Of a stretch of 64,000 nucleotides of DNA, positions 1 to 6,967 are shown one piece after another. Origin of the DNA: Sedimenticola sp. (GTDB lineage: Bacteria > Pseudomonadota > Gammaproteobacteria > Chromatiales > Chromatiaceae); contig JALXAM010000026.1 in the NCBI GenBank assembly GCA_026992075.1, positions 1 through 64,000 on the forward strand, read 5' to 3'. The first letter of the stretch is position 1; every line of letters starts with the position of its first letter. The notes beneath the pieces were generated by a model that saw only the letters and a program-made list of their open reading frames with translations, was not told the origin of the DNA and searched no databases. Both the position numbers and the translations under genes were made by a program.

Positions 1-661
1 TGAGGATGCGGTCGGCACGGATGCGCTGTTTTTCCCCCGCCTTGCCCTCCACCTCCAGCGTATGCGGATCGTTGAAGCGCGCCCAGCCGCGCACCAGGGT
101 GATGGCCGGATTGCTCTCCAGCAGGCGCTCGTACTTGGCCTGGCGCAGTTCGGCCACCCGCGCCTGCTGCTGCTGGACCATGGCGGAACGGTCGATCACC
201 GGTCTCTGCCGGGAAAGGCCGTCGAAGGGGTGGTGCGCCTGGAGGTGGGCTAGCTGGGCGCCGCGGATGAGGATCTTGGAAGGAACGCAGCCGATGTTGA
301 CACAGGTGCCGCCGATCACCTCGCCCCCTTCCACCAGGGTGACCCGCGCCCCCCGCTCCACCGCCTCGAGCGCCGCGGCAAAAGCGGCCGAGCCGCTGCC
401 GATGACGGCGATGTGCAGCTTGTTCCCGGTTGTTGCCCTCCTCTCCTGGGCCTCTTCCAGCACCTCGGCACCGTAACCGGCCGACGCCACCGCCTGCACC
501 AGCTGCTCCGGGTCGAGTGGCTCCACCGTCTCGACCCGGGCCAGCCCCTCCTCGTAAGAGACGCTCGCCCGCACGCCGGGAAGAGCATTGAGCGCCTTCT
601 CGGCGGAGCGGGCGCAGTGGTCGCAGGTCATGCCGGTGATGCGGAGGGCGAAACGGGTCAT
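1..661 (-). CDS. merA: Mercuric reductase MerA, N-terminal part (cut by window edge)
   Basis: Flavoprotein disulfide reductase that reduces Hg(II) to volatile Hg(0) with NADPH in the cytoplasm. The 220 residues visible start with a heavy-metal-associated domain carrying GMTCDHCA (about residues 10-17). A linker follows, then the FAD-binding segment with GSGSAA and the redox-active GGTCVNIGCVPSK motif. This is the domain order of MerA with one N-terminal HMA module. The C-terminus, with the second cysteine pair that would prove Hg specificity, lies outside the window, so a related reductase is possible but less likely. The start at 661 follows a MerR-type promoter, and a MerR-family gene is transcribed divergently nearby. 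Confidence 0.9.
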   Translation of the reverse strand, partial: MTRFALRITGMTCDHCARSAEKALNALPGVRASVSYEEGLARVETVEPLDPEQLVQAVASAGYGAEVLEEAQERRATTGNKLHIAVIGSGSAAFAAALEAVERGARVTLVEGGEVIGGTCVNIGCVPSKILIRGAQLAHLQAHHPFDGLSRQRPVIDRSAMVQQQQARVAELRQAKYERLLESNPAITLVRGWARFNDPHTLEVEGKAGEKQRIRADRIL

Positions 662-690
662 GGCAAGGCTCCTTGGGAGAGGTATGACCA

Positions 691-722
691 AGGTTAGCAG
701 CTGTACCTGGCTACGGAGTCAA
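691..722 (-). promoter_or_regulatory. MerR-type promoter/operator of merA
   Basis: Read on the minus strand, TTGACT (717-722) is the -35 element and TAACCT (691-696) the -10. The spacer is 20 bp, longer than the usual 17, and holds an imperfect dyad centred on GTA-N6-TAC. Over-long spacers with an internal dyad are the hallmark of MerR-family activated promoters, and the -35 plus the adjoining CCGTA resemble classical mer promoters. The likely ligand of the site is the MerR-family protein encoded at 1029-1424. Confidence 0.65.
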
Positions 723-748
723 GAAACGGCCCCGGAACCCCGTCGCGC

Positions 749-812
749 GTAGGAGCGGTGTCCCCGCCGCGAACCATCACTGTCGCCGTTCGGCGCGAGG
801 ATGCGCCTCCTG
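749..812. repeat. Interspersed palindromic repeat, family B
   Basis: Two facing arms, one starting GTAGGAGCGG and one ending CGCCTCCTGC, with GC-rich cores (CCCCGCCGCGAAC; GTTCGGCGCG). Related copies occur near 15651-15676, 21887-21920, 24065-24120, 40293-40319 and 57010-57090, always between genes. It separates the merA promoter from the divergent regulator promoter. Confidence 0.7.
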
Positions 813-817
813 CCTGC

Positions 818-848
818 TTGACCTGGAGCCCGCTCCAGGCGTTAGCAT
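818..848 (+). promoter_or_regulatory. MerR-family autoregulated promoter
   Basis: -35 TTGACC (818-823) and -10 TAGCAT (843-848) are separated by exactly 19 bp. The spacer region holds the dyad CCTGGAG-N4-CTCCAGG (822-839), resembling known ZntR/CueR/PbrR-type sites. Transcription would start near 855, within a base or two of the second possible start codon at 856, so the first gene may be read from a leaderless mRNA. Confidence 0.75.
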
Positions 849-849
849 C

Positions 850-1032
850 ATGCCCATGGCTTTCGTTGAGCTGTTCACCGCCCCAGGCTGCAACCGCTGC
901 CGTCGCGCTACCGGGCGTTTGAGGGCGGTGCTGAAAGGGATGGAATCAGAGGAACTTTCCTGGCGCGAGGTGGGCGCGATCCGGGAGTTCGACCGGGCCG
1001 TGGCGCTGCGGGAAAGGAGTCGCCAGCCATGA
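850..1032 (+). CDS. Thioredoxin-like mini-protein with CxxC, upstream of the MerR gene
   Basis: A 60-residue protein starting MPMAFVELFTAPGCNRCRRA. The first beta strand and the CNRC motif (about residues 14-17) look like the N-terminal half of a thioredoxin/glutaredoxin fold, but the chain ends before the cis-proline half. It may be a truncated thioredoxin-like protein or a small thiol or metal carrier. Its stop codon overlaps the start of the MerR-family gene (ATGA), implying translational coupling. If transcription begins at the -10 at 843-848, the ATG at 856 (MAFVEL) is the more likely start. Expression is supported by the promoter; a function is not shown. Confidence 0.55.
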   Translation: MPMAFVELFTAPGCNRCRRATGRLRAVLKGMESEELSWREVGAIREFDRAVALRERSRQP

Positions 1033-1424
1033 GCTTCTATCGCATCGGTGAAGTGGCCCGAAGTACCGGCCTGAGCGTGGATACCCTGCGCTACTACGAG
1101 AAACTGGGCCTGCTGCGGGTGGAACGAACTGCCGGTGGCGTCCGCCTTTACAGCGAGCGGGACCTCTCCCGCATCGGCTTCATTCAGCGCGCCAAGGCGA
1201 TGAACTTCAGCCTGGAGGAGATCGCCCAGCTGCTGGAGATGCGGGACGATCCGCAGCACGCTCGCGAGCAGGTGCGGGAACTTACCCTGCAGAAGCTGCG
1301 CTCGGTCGAGACCCAACTGGAACAGCTGGAGACCCTGCGCCGGGAGCTCACCCTGCTGGTCAACCTTTGCCGTGGCTCGGAGGAGGGCTGTCCCATAATC
1401 GATCACATGGATGAGGAGGCGTGA
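1029..1424 (+). CDS. MerR-family heavy-metal-responsive regulator
   Basis: A 131-residue transcription factor. The N-terminal winged helix-turn-helix (YRIGEVARSTGLSVDTLRYY) is typical of MerR proteins and is followed by the long dimerisation helix (about residues 75-110). The metal loop is CRGSEEGCPIID, spaced as in CueR (C-x6/7-C-P-I-I). That makes a thiophilic metal ligand likely, with Cu(I), Hg(II) or Pb(II) all possible. It lacks a terminal CC pair. The gene is divergent from merA, and both promoters have MerR-type spacers, so it probably controls both itself and merA. It may be a CueR/PbrR relative recruited to merA rather than a true MerR. Confidence 0.85.
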   Translation: MSFYRIGEVARSTGLSVDTLRYYEKLGLLRVERTAGGVRLYSERDLSRIGFIQRAKAMNFSLEEIAQLLEMRDDPQHAREQVRELTLQKLRSVETQLEQLETLRRELTLLVNLCRGSEEGCPIIDHMDEEA

Positions 1425-1432
1425 AAGGGGGT

Positions 1433-2641
1433 TCAGCTTTCCGCCCTTGCCACCGGCGGCAACGCCAGGGACAGCAGCGCCGCTGCCAGCACGAAGGCGG
1501 CCGAGAACCAGAGACACCCCTCCAGCCCCCACACCTGGTAGGCCCAGCCCGAGAGCACGGTGCCGGTGAGCCGGCCGCCGGCGTTGGCCATGTAGTAGAA
1601 GCCCACGTTCATGGCCACCTTGTCGTGGGAGGAGTAGGCCAGGATCAAATAGGAGTGGACCGCCGAGTTGATGGCGAAGACCACGCCGAAGAGCACCAGG
1701 CCGATGACCACCACCCACTGCGCCGGCCATCCCAGGTGCAGCCCCAGCGCCATGCCGGCGGGAAAGGCGAGCAGGATGAAGGCCCACAGACGGGCGGTGT
1801 CGCCGCCGGGGCCACCGCCGTGGTGGCTGCGGCGCAGCAGTCCGGGGGCGGCGGCCTGGACGAAGCCGTAGCCGATCACCCACAGGGCGAGGAAGCCCCC
1901 CACCCGCATGAAATCCCACCCCAGCACGTCGTAGAGAAAGACCGGTAGGCCCACCACGAACCAGACGTCGCGCGAGCCGAAGAGGAAAAAGCGTGCCGCG
2001 GAGAGCCAGTTGATGGCCGCCACCCTGGAGAAGACCTGGGTGAACTTGGGCTTGGACTTCATGCGGCCCACGCCGGTGGGCAGCAGCCAGGCGGTGACCA
2101 GCAGAACCAGTAGAAGCATACCGGACAGGGTGAGCAGGGCGCCGCGGAAACCGATGAGTTGCAAAAGGGCCGCGCCGACGAAGAAGCCGGCTCCCTTGAG
2201 TGCATTCTTGGAGCCGGTGAGGATGGCCACCCATTTGAACAGCCTGCTTTCGGCACCGCCCTTGACCAGGGTCTTCACCGAGGCCTTGGCCGACATCTTG
2301 TTGAGATCCTTGGCGATGCCAGAAAGTGCTTGGGCGAACATCACGTAGGGCACCGAGAGCCAGGCGTCGGGCACCGCCAGCATGGCCAGCGCCACCACCT
2401 GCATTCCCATGCCGATGTGCATGGTGAGATTGAGACCGATGCGCGCCCCCAGCCAGCCGCCCACCAGGTTGGTCACCACGCCGAAGAACTCGTAGAAGAG
2501 GAACAGCATGGCCACCTCGAAGGGCGAGTAGCCCAGCAGGTGGAAATAGAGCACCACCAGCATGCGGATGGCGCCGTCGGTGATGGTGAAGGCCCAGTAG
2601 CCGCCTGTGACGGTGAGATAGTTGCGGGTAGCCTGGTCCAT
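1433..2641 (-). CDS. arsJ: ArsJ organoarsenical efflux permease (MFS)
   Basis: A 402-residue major facilitator protein with about 12 hydrophobic segments. The N-terminus MDQATRNYLTVTGGYWAFTI and the central KDLNKMSAKASVK region are characteristic of ArsJ. In the described system the partner GAPDH makes 1-arseno-3-phosphoglycerate from arsenate, and ArsJ exports it, giving As(V) resistance without ArsC. The stop of the GAPDH gene is 11 bp upstream, so the two are co-transcribed. I chose the ATG at 2641 because the family starts there; an in-frame extension upstream would run into the GAPDH gene. It ends 8 bp from the convergent regulator gene. Confidence 0.93.
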   Translation of the reverse strand: MDQATRNYLTVTGGYWAFTITDGAIRMLVVLYFHLLGYSPFEVAMLFLFYEFFGVVTNLVGGWLGARIGLNLTMHIGMGMQVVALAMLAVPDAWLSVPYVMFAQALSGIAKDLNKMSAKASVKTLVKGGAESRLFKWVAILTGSKNALKGAGFFVGAALLQLIGFRGALLTLSGMLLLVLLVTAWLLPTGVGRMKSKPKFTQVFSRVAAINWLSAARFFLFGSRDVWFVVGLPVFLYDVLGWDFMRVGGFLALWVIGYGFVQAAAPGLLRRSHHGGGPGGDTARLWAFILLAFPAGMALGLHLGWPAQWVVVIGLVLFGVVFAINSAVHSYLILAYSSHDKVAMNVGFYYMANAGGRLTGTVLSGWAYQVWGLEGCLWFSAAFVLAAALLSLALPPVARAES

Positions 2642-2652
2642 GGGCCGGCGGA

Positions 2653-3660
2653 TCACATCATGTGGGCCATTTTCGCCGCCAGCTCCATCATGCGGTTCAC
2701 GTAACCCCACTCGTTGTCGTACCAGGCGTAGATCTTCACCTGGGTGCCGTCGACCACCAGGGTGGAGGGGCCGTCGACGATGGAGGAGCGGGGGTCGTTG
2801 ACATAGTCGATGGAGACCAGGGGGCGTTCCTCGTAGCCCAGGATGCCCTTGAGATCGCCGCCGGCGGCCTCCTTCAGATGGCCGTTGACCTCCTCCACGG
2901 TCACCGGCCGGGCGGCCTCGAAGACGAAATCGGTGAGGGAGGCGTTGAGCAGCGGCACCCGGATGGCGTGGCCGTTGAGCTTGCCCTCCAGCTCGGGAAA
3001 GATCCTGGTGATCGCCTTTGCCGAGCCGGTGGTGGTGGGGATCAGCGACTGGCCGCAGGCGCGGGCGCGGCGCAGGTCCTTGTGCCCCTTGTCGACGATG
3101 GTCTGGGTGTTGGTGATGTCGTGGATGGTGGTCATGCTGCCGTGGACGATGCCGATCTTCTCGTGCATCACCTTCACCACCGGGGCCAGGCAGTTGGTGG
3201 TGCAGGAGGCGGCGGTGACGATGTCATGTTTCGCAGGATCGTAGAGGTGGTCGTTCACCCCGTAGACGACATTCAGCGCCGGCTCGGGCACCGGTGCCGA
3301 CACCAGCACCTTCTTCACGCCACGGTCGAAATAGGGCTGGAGCTCTTCCGGTGTCTTGAACTTACCGCTGCACTCCACCACCAGGTCAACTCCCAGGGTG
3401 CCCCAGTCGATGGCGGCGGGGTCCTCGATGCTGCTGAAACCCACTTCGCGACCATCGACCAGCAGGGCGTCGTCCCGCCAGCCGATGTCGTGTTGCCAGC
3501 GGCCGTGCACCGAATCGAACTCCAGCAGGTGGGCATGGCAGCGGGCGTCGCCCCGGATCTCGTTGACGTGCACGATTTCATATTCCGACCGGTTCCAACC
3601 GGCTCGGAACCCCAGCTTGCCCATGCGACCGAAGCCGTTGATGGCGATGCGGATGGTCAT
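2653..3660 (-). CDS. Glyceraldehyde-3-phosphate dehydrogenase, arsenate-detoxification type
   Basis: A 335-residue NAD-dependent GAPDH with the N-terminal nucleotide-binding INGFGRMGK, the catalytic cysteine in SCTTN (about residue 152) and the C-terminal WYDNEWGY signature. Position between arsR and arsJ identifies it as the arsenate-using partner enzyme rather than the housekeeping glycolytic copy. It can form 1-arseno-3-phosphoglycerate from G3P and arsenate, which ArsJ exports. The start at 3660 follows a purine-rich GGAG site. Biochemically it may still work with phosphate; the assignment rests on genomic context. Confidence 0.9.
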   Translation of the reverse strand: MTIRIAINGFGRMGKLGFRAGWNRSEYEIVHVNEIRGDARCHAHLLEFDSVHGRWQHDIGWRDDALLVDGREVGFSSIEDPAAIDWGTLGVDLVVECSGKFKTPEELQPYFDRGVKKVLVSAPVPEPALNVVYGVNDHLYDPAKHDIVTAASCTTNCLAPVVKVMHEKIGIVHGSMTTIHDITNTQTIVDKGHKDLRRARACGQSLIPTTTGSAKAITRIFPELEGKLNGHAIRVPLLNASLTDFVFEAARPVTVEEVNGHLKEAAGGDLKGILGYEERPLVSIDYVNDPRSSIVDGPSTLVVDGTQVKIYAWYDNEWGYVNRMMELAAKMAHMM

Positions 3661-3732
3661 CTTGGTTTCTCCTTTGTTGGAAAGCCTGCCACGGGAGAGG
3701 ATGACGGAGAGAGGTTACCGTTTCATGACGGC

Positions 3733-4083
3733 TCAGCTGCTGCAGGACTTGCGGTTCTCCAACGTCACCGATGGCAGCCGTTGCAGGTCCGGGCGATAGG
3801 GATCGCGTTCGCGGCAGCCGTCGTGCAGCGCCTCCAGCAGCCGTCCGGCCCACAGGGGCAGCTCCGGGTGGATGCGATAGTGGATCCAGAGCCCCTCACG
3901 GCGATCCTGCACCACGCCGGCCTCGCGCAGGATGGCCAGGTGGCGCGAGACCTTGGGCTGGGCCATCTGCAACGCTCCGGTGAGTTCGCACACGCACAAC
4001 TCTCCCTGGGAGAGAAGAAGGTTGACGATGCGCAGGCGGGTTCCATCCGCCAGGGCACGCATGAGCTGTTCCGGCTGAATCAT
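3733..4083 (-). CDS. arsR: ArsR-family arsenic-responsive repressor
   Basis: A 116-residue winged-helix repressor. The recognition region includes MAQPKVSRHLAILREAGVV, and the alpha-3 metal site ELCVCEL contains the paired Cys of As(III)/Sb(III)-sensing ArsR proteins. A C-terminal tail ends KSCSS, giving another possible thiol ligand. It is the first gene of arsR-GAPDH-arsJ and is expected to repress that operon until arsenite binds. The operon has no arsC or arsB here, so arsenite sensing would depend on arsenate reduction elsewhere in the cell. Confidence 0.92.
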   Translation of the reverse strand: MIQPEQLMRALADGTRLRIVNLLLSQGELCVCELTGALQMAQPKVSRHLAILREAGVVQDRREGLWIHYRIHPELPLWAGRLLEALHDGCRERDPYRPDLQRLPSVTLENRKSCSS

Positions 4084-4092
4084 GGCTCAAAC

Positions 4093-4112
4093 CATATCTG
4101 TTTCTGGGTATG
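4093..4112. promoter_or_regulatory. Candidate ArsR operator
   Basis: An imperfect dyad with CATATCTG and TGGGTATG as half-sites lies 10 bp upstream of the arsR start, in the only AT-rich part of this gap. Its layout (CATA ... TATG around a T-rich centre) resembles proteobacterial ars operators. It also lies upstream of the divergent patatin gene at 4230. Confidence 0.5.
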
Positions 4113-4229
4113 TAGACAAGCCGCGGGGAAAGGGGGACGAACGGGATGATGGATCAGGCTAGAATTGAACCTTTTCCATCATGGGGCCTCGAGGGAGGAG
4201 GCGCCCATTCATCATGAGGGGGCAGATCC

Positions 4230-6431
4230 ATGATTGCCGGGCGAAGGAGCTGGTTCCTGGTTTTCGGCCTGCTGCTGTCGGTGTTTGCCCAGGCGCAGGA
4301 GCGGCCGCGTATCGGGCTGGTACTCAGTGGCGGCGGCGCCCGTGGCGCGGCTCACATCGGCGTGCTCAAGGTACTGGAGGAGCTGCGGATACCGGTGGAC
4401 TATATCGCCGGGACCAGCATGGGCGCCATCATCGGTGGCCTCTATGCCTCCGGCATGTCGGCAAAAGAGATCGAGTCGGAGATCTCCAGGATCGATTGGA
4501 AGGAGGTGCTCAAAGACGACACCCAGCGGGAACAGCTCAGCTTCCGCCGCAAGCGGGATGACGACCAGTTCGTGAGCAAGTCGGACGTGGGCTACAACCA
4601 CGGCGAGGTCCAGCTCCCCATGGGGCTGCTGCAGGGGCAGAAGCTGTTGTTGTTGCTCAAGCGCCTGACCCGAAACGTGGCCGAGGTCCGAGATTTCGAC
4701 CGGCTAGGTATACCTTTCCGTGCCGTGGCCACCGATCTTGCCACTGGTCGCAAGGAGGTGCTGGATCGCGGAGACCTGGCCATCGCCATGCGGGCCAGCG
4801 CTGCCATCCCCAGCATCTTCGCACCAGTGAGGCTGAACGGAAAACTGTTGGTGGACGGTGGAGTGAGTGAAAACCTGCCGGTGGAAGAGGTGCGCCGGAT
4901 GGGTGCCGATGTGCTCATCGTGGTGGACATCAGTACCCCCCTGATGAAACAGGAAGAGATCCGGGACGCCATCGCAGTGGCCGATCAGCTCACCACCATC
5001 ATGACCCGTAGCAATACAGAGCGCAGCCTGGCATTGTTGCAACCTCGGGATCTGCTGCTGGTGCCCGACCTGAAGGGGGTGGCCACCTCCGACTTCCACA
5101 AGTCGGTGGAGGCCATTCCGGTGGGAGAGCAGGCTGCCCGCAAGCTTCAGTCGAAGCTGGTCGGGCTTTCCATCGGCCGTGAAAGATGGCTGGAATGGAA
5201 TCGCAGGCGGCGGGCCGGGGTACTGGACTACCAGCCACCACGTCTTGCTTTCGTTCGTATCGAAAATGATTCCGGCCTATCGGACGAGGTGTTGCTGGAT
5301 CGCTTGGGCATTCGGCCGGGGGAGATGCTGGATCAGGAAAAATTGCGCCAGGGTATCGCCCGTATCTATGGAACCGAGTTGTTCGAACAGGTGAGCTACC
5401 GGCTGGTGGAGGAGAAAGGGCGAACCGGCCTGGTGGTGGAGGCGAATGCAAAGGACTGGGGGCCGAACTATCTCAATCTCAGCCTGCGCATGTTTGGGGA
5501 TTGGCAGAGCGGCAGCGGACTGAATGTGGGGTTGGGATATACGCGCACGGCGATGAACCCCATGGGCGGAGAATTTCGCATGATCCTGCGGGTCGGCGAG
5601 AGCCCCAGCGCCTTTGTCGAGTTCTACCAGCCCCTGGGATATCGACAGGCCTTCTTCCTCAATCCGCAGGTGGAGCTGCTACGCAAGACGGTGGGGTTCT
5701 ATTACGACGGAGACGAGCTGGCCGAGTACGACTTCCGCCAGGCACGCATCTCGCTGGATATCGGACGGGAACTGGGCGACTGGGGGGAAGTGCGGCTGGG
5801 ATATCGTTTCGCCTACGATCGTTTCAGCCTGGATATCGGTGTTCCCGATCTGTTCCCCGATGGGGGGGAGCATGAGGGGCAGGTCTATCTGAAGTTGGCC
5901 ACCGACACCTTCGACAATCTCTATTTCCCCACCAAGGGACACTTGAGCGAGATCGGTGTCCACCTCTATCGCAACGCCCTGGGCGGGGATCACGATTTCG
6001 AGCAGCTCGAGGCGCGCTTCACCCTGGCCCGCTCATTGGGGAACAACGTGTTGCTGTTACACGGCAAGGCTGCCTACACCTATTCCATCGAGGAGGCGGG
6101 GCAGACGGTCTATGCACGCAAAGACCTGGGGGGATTTCTGAATCTCACCGGGTTACAGCGCTTCGAGCTTTCCGGTCCCTACATGGCTTTCGGTTATGTA
6201 GGCCTCCTGCATCGGATGAACGAGGATTTCGCCCTGGTACCCACCTATCTGGGCGCCACCCTGGAGATGGGCAACACCTGGGAAGAGCCCGGCGACTTCG
6301 GCACGGACTGGATCCATTCCGGCAGCCTTTTCCTGGGACTGGACACTCCCTTGGGGCCGCTGTACCTCGGTATGGGTGTCGCAGAGCAGAACCGCCAGAC
6401 CGCCTTCATCTTCCTCGGGGCGCCCTTCTAA
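4230..6431 (+). CDS. PlpD-type patatin phospholipase with its own outer-membrane barrel (type Vd autotransporter)
   Basis: A 733-residue protein. A signal peptide occupies residues 1-22 or so (ending VFAQAQ). The patatin domain has the oxyanion motif GGGARG (34-39), nucleophile GTSMG (Ser63) and the DGG motif of the catalytic Asp (about 209). A POTRA-like segment follows (about 335-400), then a C-terminal 16-strand-type barrel ending in an aromatic residue (IFLGAPF). This is the architecture of type Vd secretion as in Pseudomonas PlpD, where the barrel places the lipase outside the cell. Both catalytic residues are intact. It is a single gene divergent from arsR. Confidence 0.9.
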   Translation: MIAGRRSWFLVFGLLLSVFAQAQERPRIGLVLSGGGARGAAHIGVLKVLEELRIPVDYIAGTSMGAIIGGLYASGMSAKEIESEISRIDWKEVLKDDTQREQLSFRRKRDDDQFVSKSDVGYNHGEVQLPMGLLQGQKLLLLLKRLTRNVAEVRDFDRLGIPFRAVATDLATGRKEVLDRGDLAIAMRASAAIPSIFAPVRLNGKLLVDGGVSENLPVEEVRRMGADVLIVVDISTPLMKQEEIRDAIAVADQLTTIMTRSNTERSLALLQPRDLLLVPDLKGVATSDFHKSVEAIPVGEQAARKLQSKLVGLSIGRERWLEWNRRRRAGVLDYQPPRLAFVRIENDSGLSDEVLLDRLGIRPGEMLDQEKLRQGIARIYGTELFEQVSYRLVEEKGRTGLVVEANAKDWGPNYLNLSLRMFGDWQSGSGLNVGLGYTRTAMNPMGGEFRMILRVGESPSAFVEFYQPLGYRQAFFLNPQVELLRKTVGFYYDGDELAEYDFRQARISLDIGRELGDWGEVRLGYRFAYDRFSLDIGVPDLFPDGGEHEGQVYLKLATDTFDNLYFPTKGHLSEIGVHLYRNALGGDHDFEQLEARFTLARSLGNNVLLLHGKAAYTYSIEEAGQTVYARKDLGGFLNLTGLQRFELSGPYMAFGYVGLLHRMNEDFALVPTYLGATLEMGNTWEEPGDFGTDWIHSGSLFLGLDTPLGPLYLGMGVAEQNRQTAFIFLGAPF

Positions 6432-6597
6432 AAGAATCCGCGCACCTTCTTTTCTCCCGGTTGCGGGGGAGTGGGGTAAGGGACGAAGTCCCGAGATGGC
6501 GGCCATCGCTTCTGTCGGGCACGCTGCGCTTTGCACGGCCTGCTGGTTGCGGTTTTCTCGGGAAGCAGGATGGGCAAAGGCCTCCAGGCCCTGCCCA

Positions 6598-6918
6598 TCA
6601 TCCTCTTCCGTCGCGGCTGGGAGAGTGGCCTTCAGGCAAGGAACCATCGATCACCCCGTTCTTCACCAGCACCGCATGAATCTTCCGCGCGCTGCGCGCC
6701 AGCCGGCTCAGCTCCGCCAGTCCCGGTTTTTCTCCTGCCGCCAGTCTTGCCTACCATCCCTCCAGTTCGGAGGAGAAAAACTCCAGCAGCTTGAGAGAGC
6801 AGGCGTTGCAGCCGTCTCGGCACAGCTCCGTCTCCGACAACCCAAAGGGGATGGCGGCGCGGATCTCGTCGATGAGGCGGCGCATGGCCTCCGAAGTGTC
6901 GGGCTTGCGGCGGGACAT
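6598..6918 (-). pseudogene. Cysteine-containing hypothetical protein interrupted by an in-frame amber codon
   Basis: From ATG 6918 the frame gives 55 residues (start MSRRKPDTSEAMRRLIDEI, with CRDGCNAC) and meets TAG at 6751-6753 after ELEGW. The same frame stays open for 50 more codons to TGA at 6598. That part reads like real coding sequence: helix-forming, charged, RLAAGEKPGLAELSRLAR and then KIHAVLVKNG. The pattern suggests a protein of about 105 residues with one nonsense change, for example CAG to TAG. It follows cydC by 49 bp on the same strand, so it sits at the end of the cyd cluster. I do not recognise the family. The three Cys may bind metal. Confidence 0.55.
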
Positions 6919-6967
6919 GGAACCATTGTAAGCCTTGGCACGGTCATGAGGCCCGGCCGGCTTTTCT

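Noticed and set aside
2662-4149. A 495-codon open frame on the plus strand opposite GAPDH and arsR
   Set aside because: It is antisense to well-supported genes. High GC content leaves such frames open; its composition (His/Gly/Val-rich, repetitive) is unlike a real protein.
6514-6590. Further family A repeat after the patatin gene
   Set aside because: Only short pieces such as GGGCACGCTGCGCTTTGC match. The arms do not pair, so I do not call it a copy.
6751-6753. Amber codon as pyrrolysine
   Set aside because: No pyl genes in the window and the context is not a methylamine methyltransferase; a nonsense change or error is more economical.
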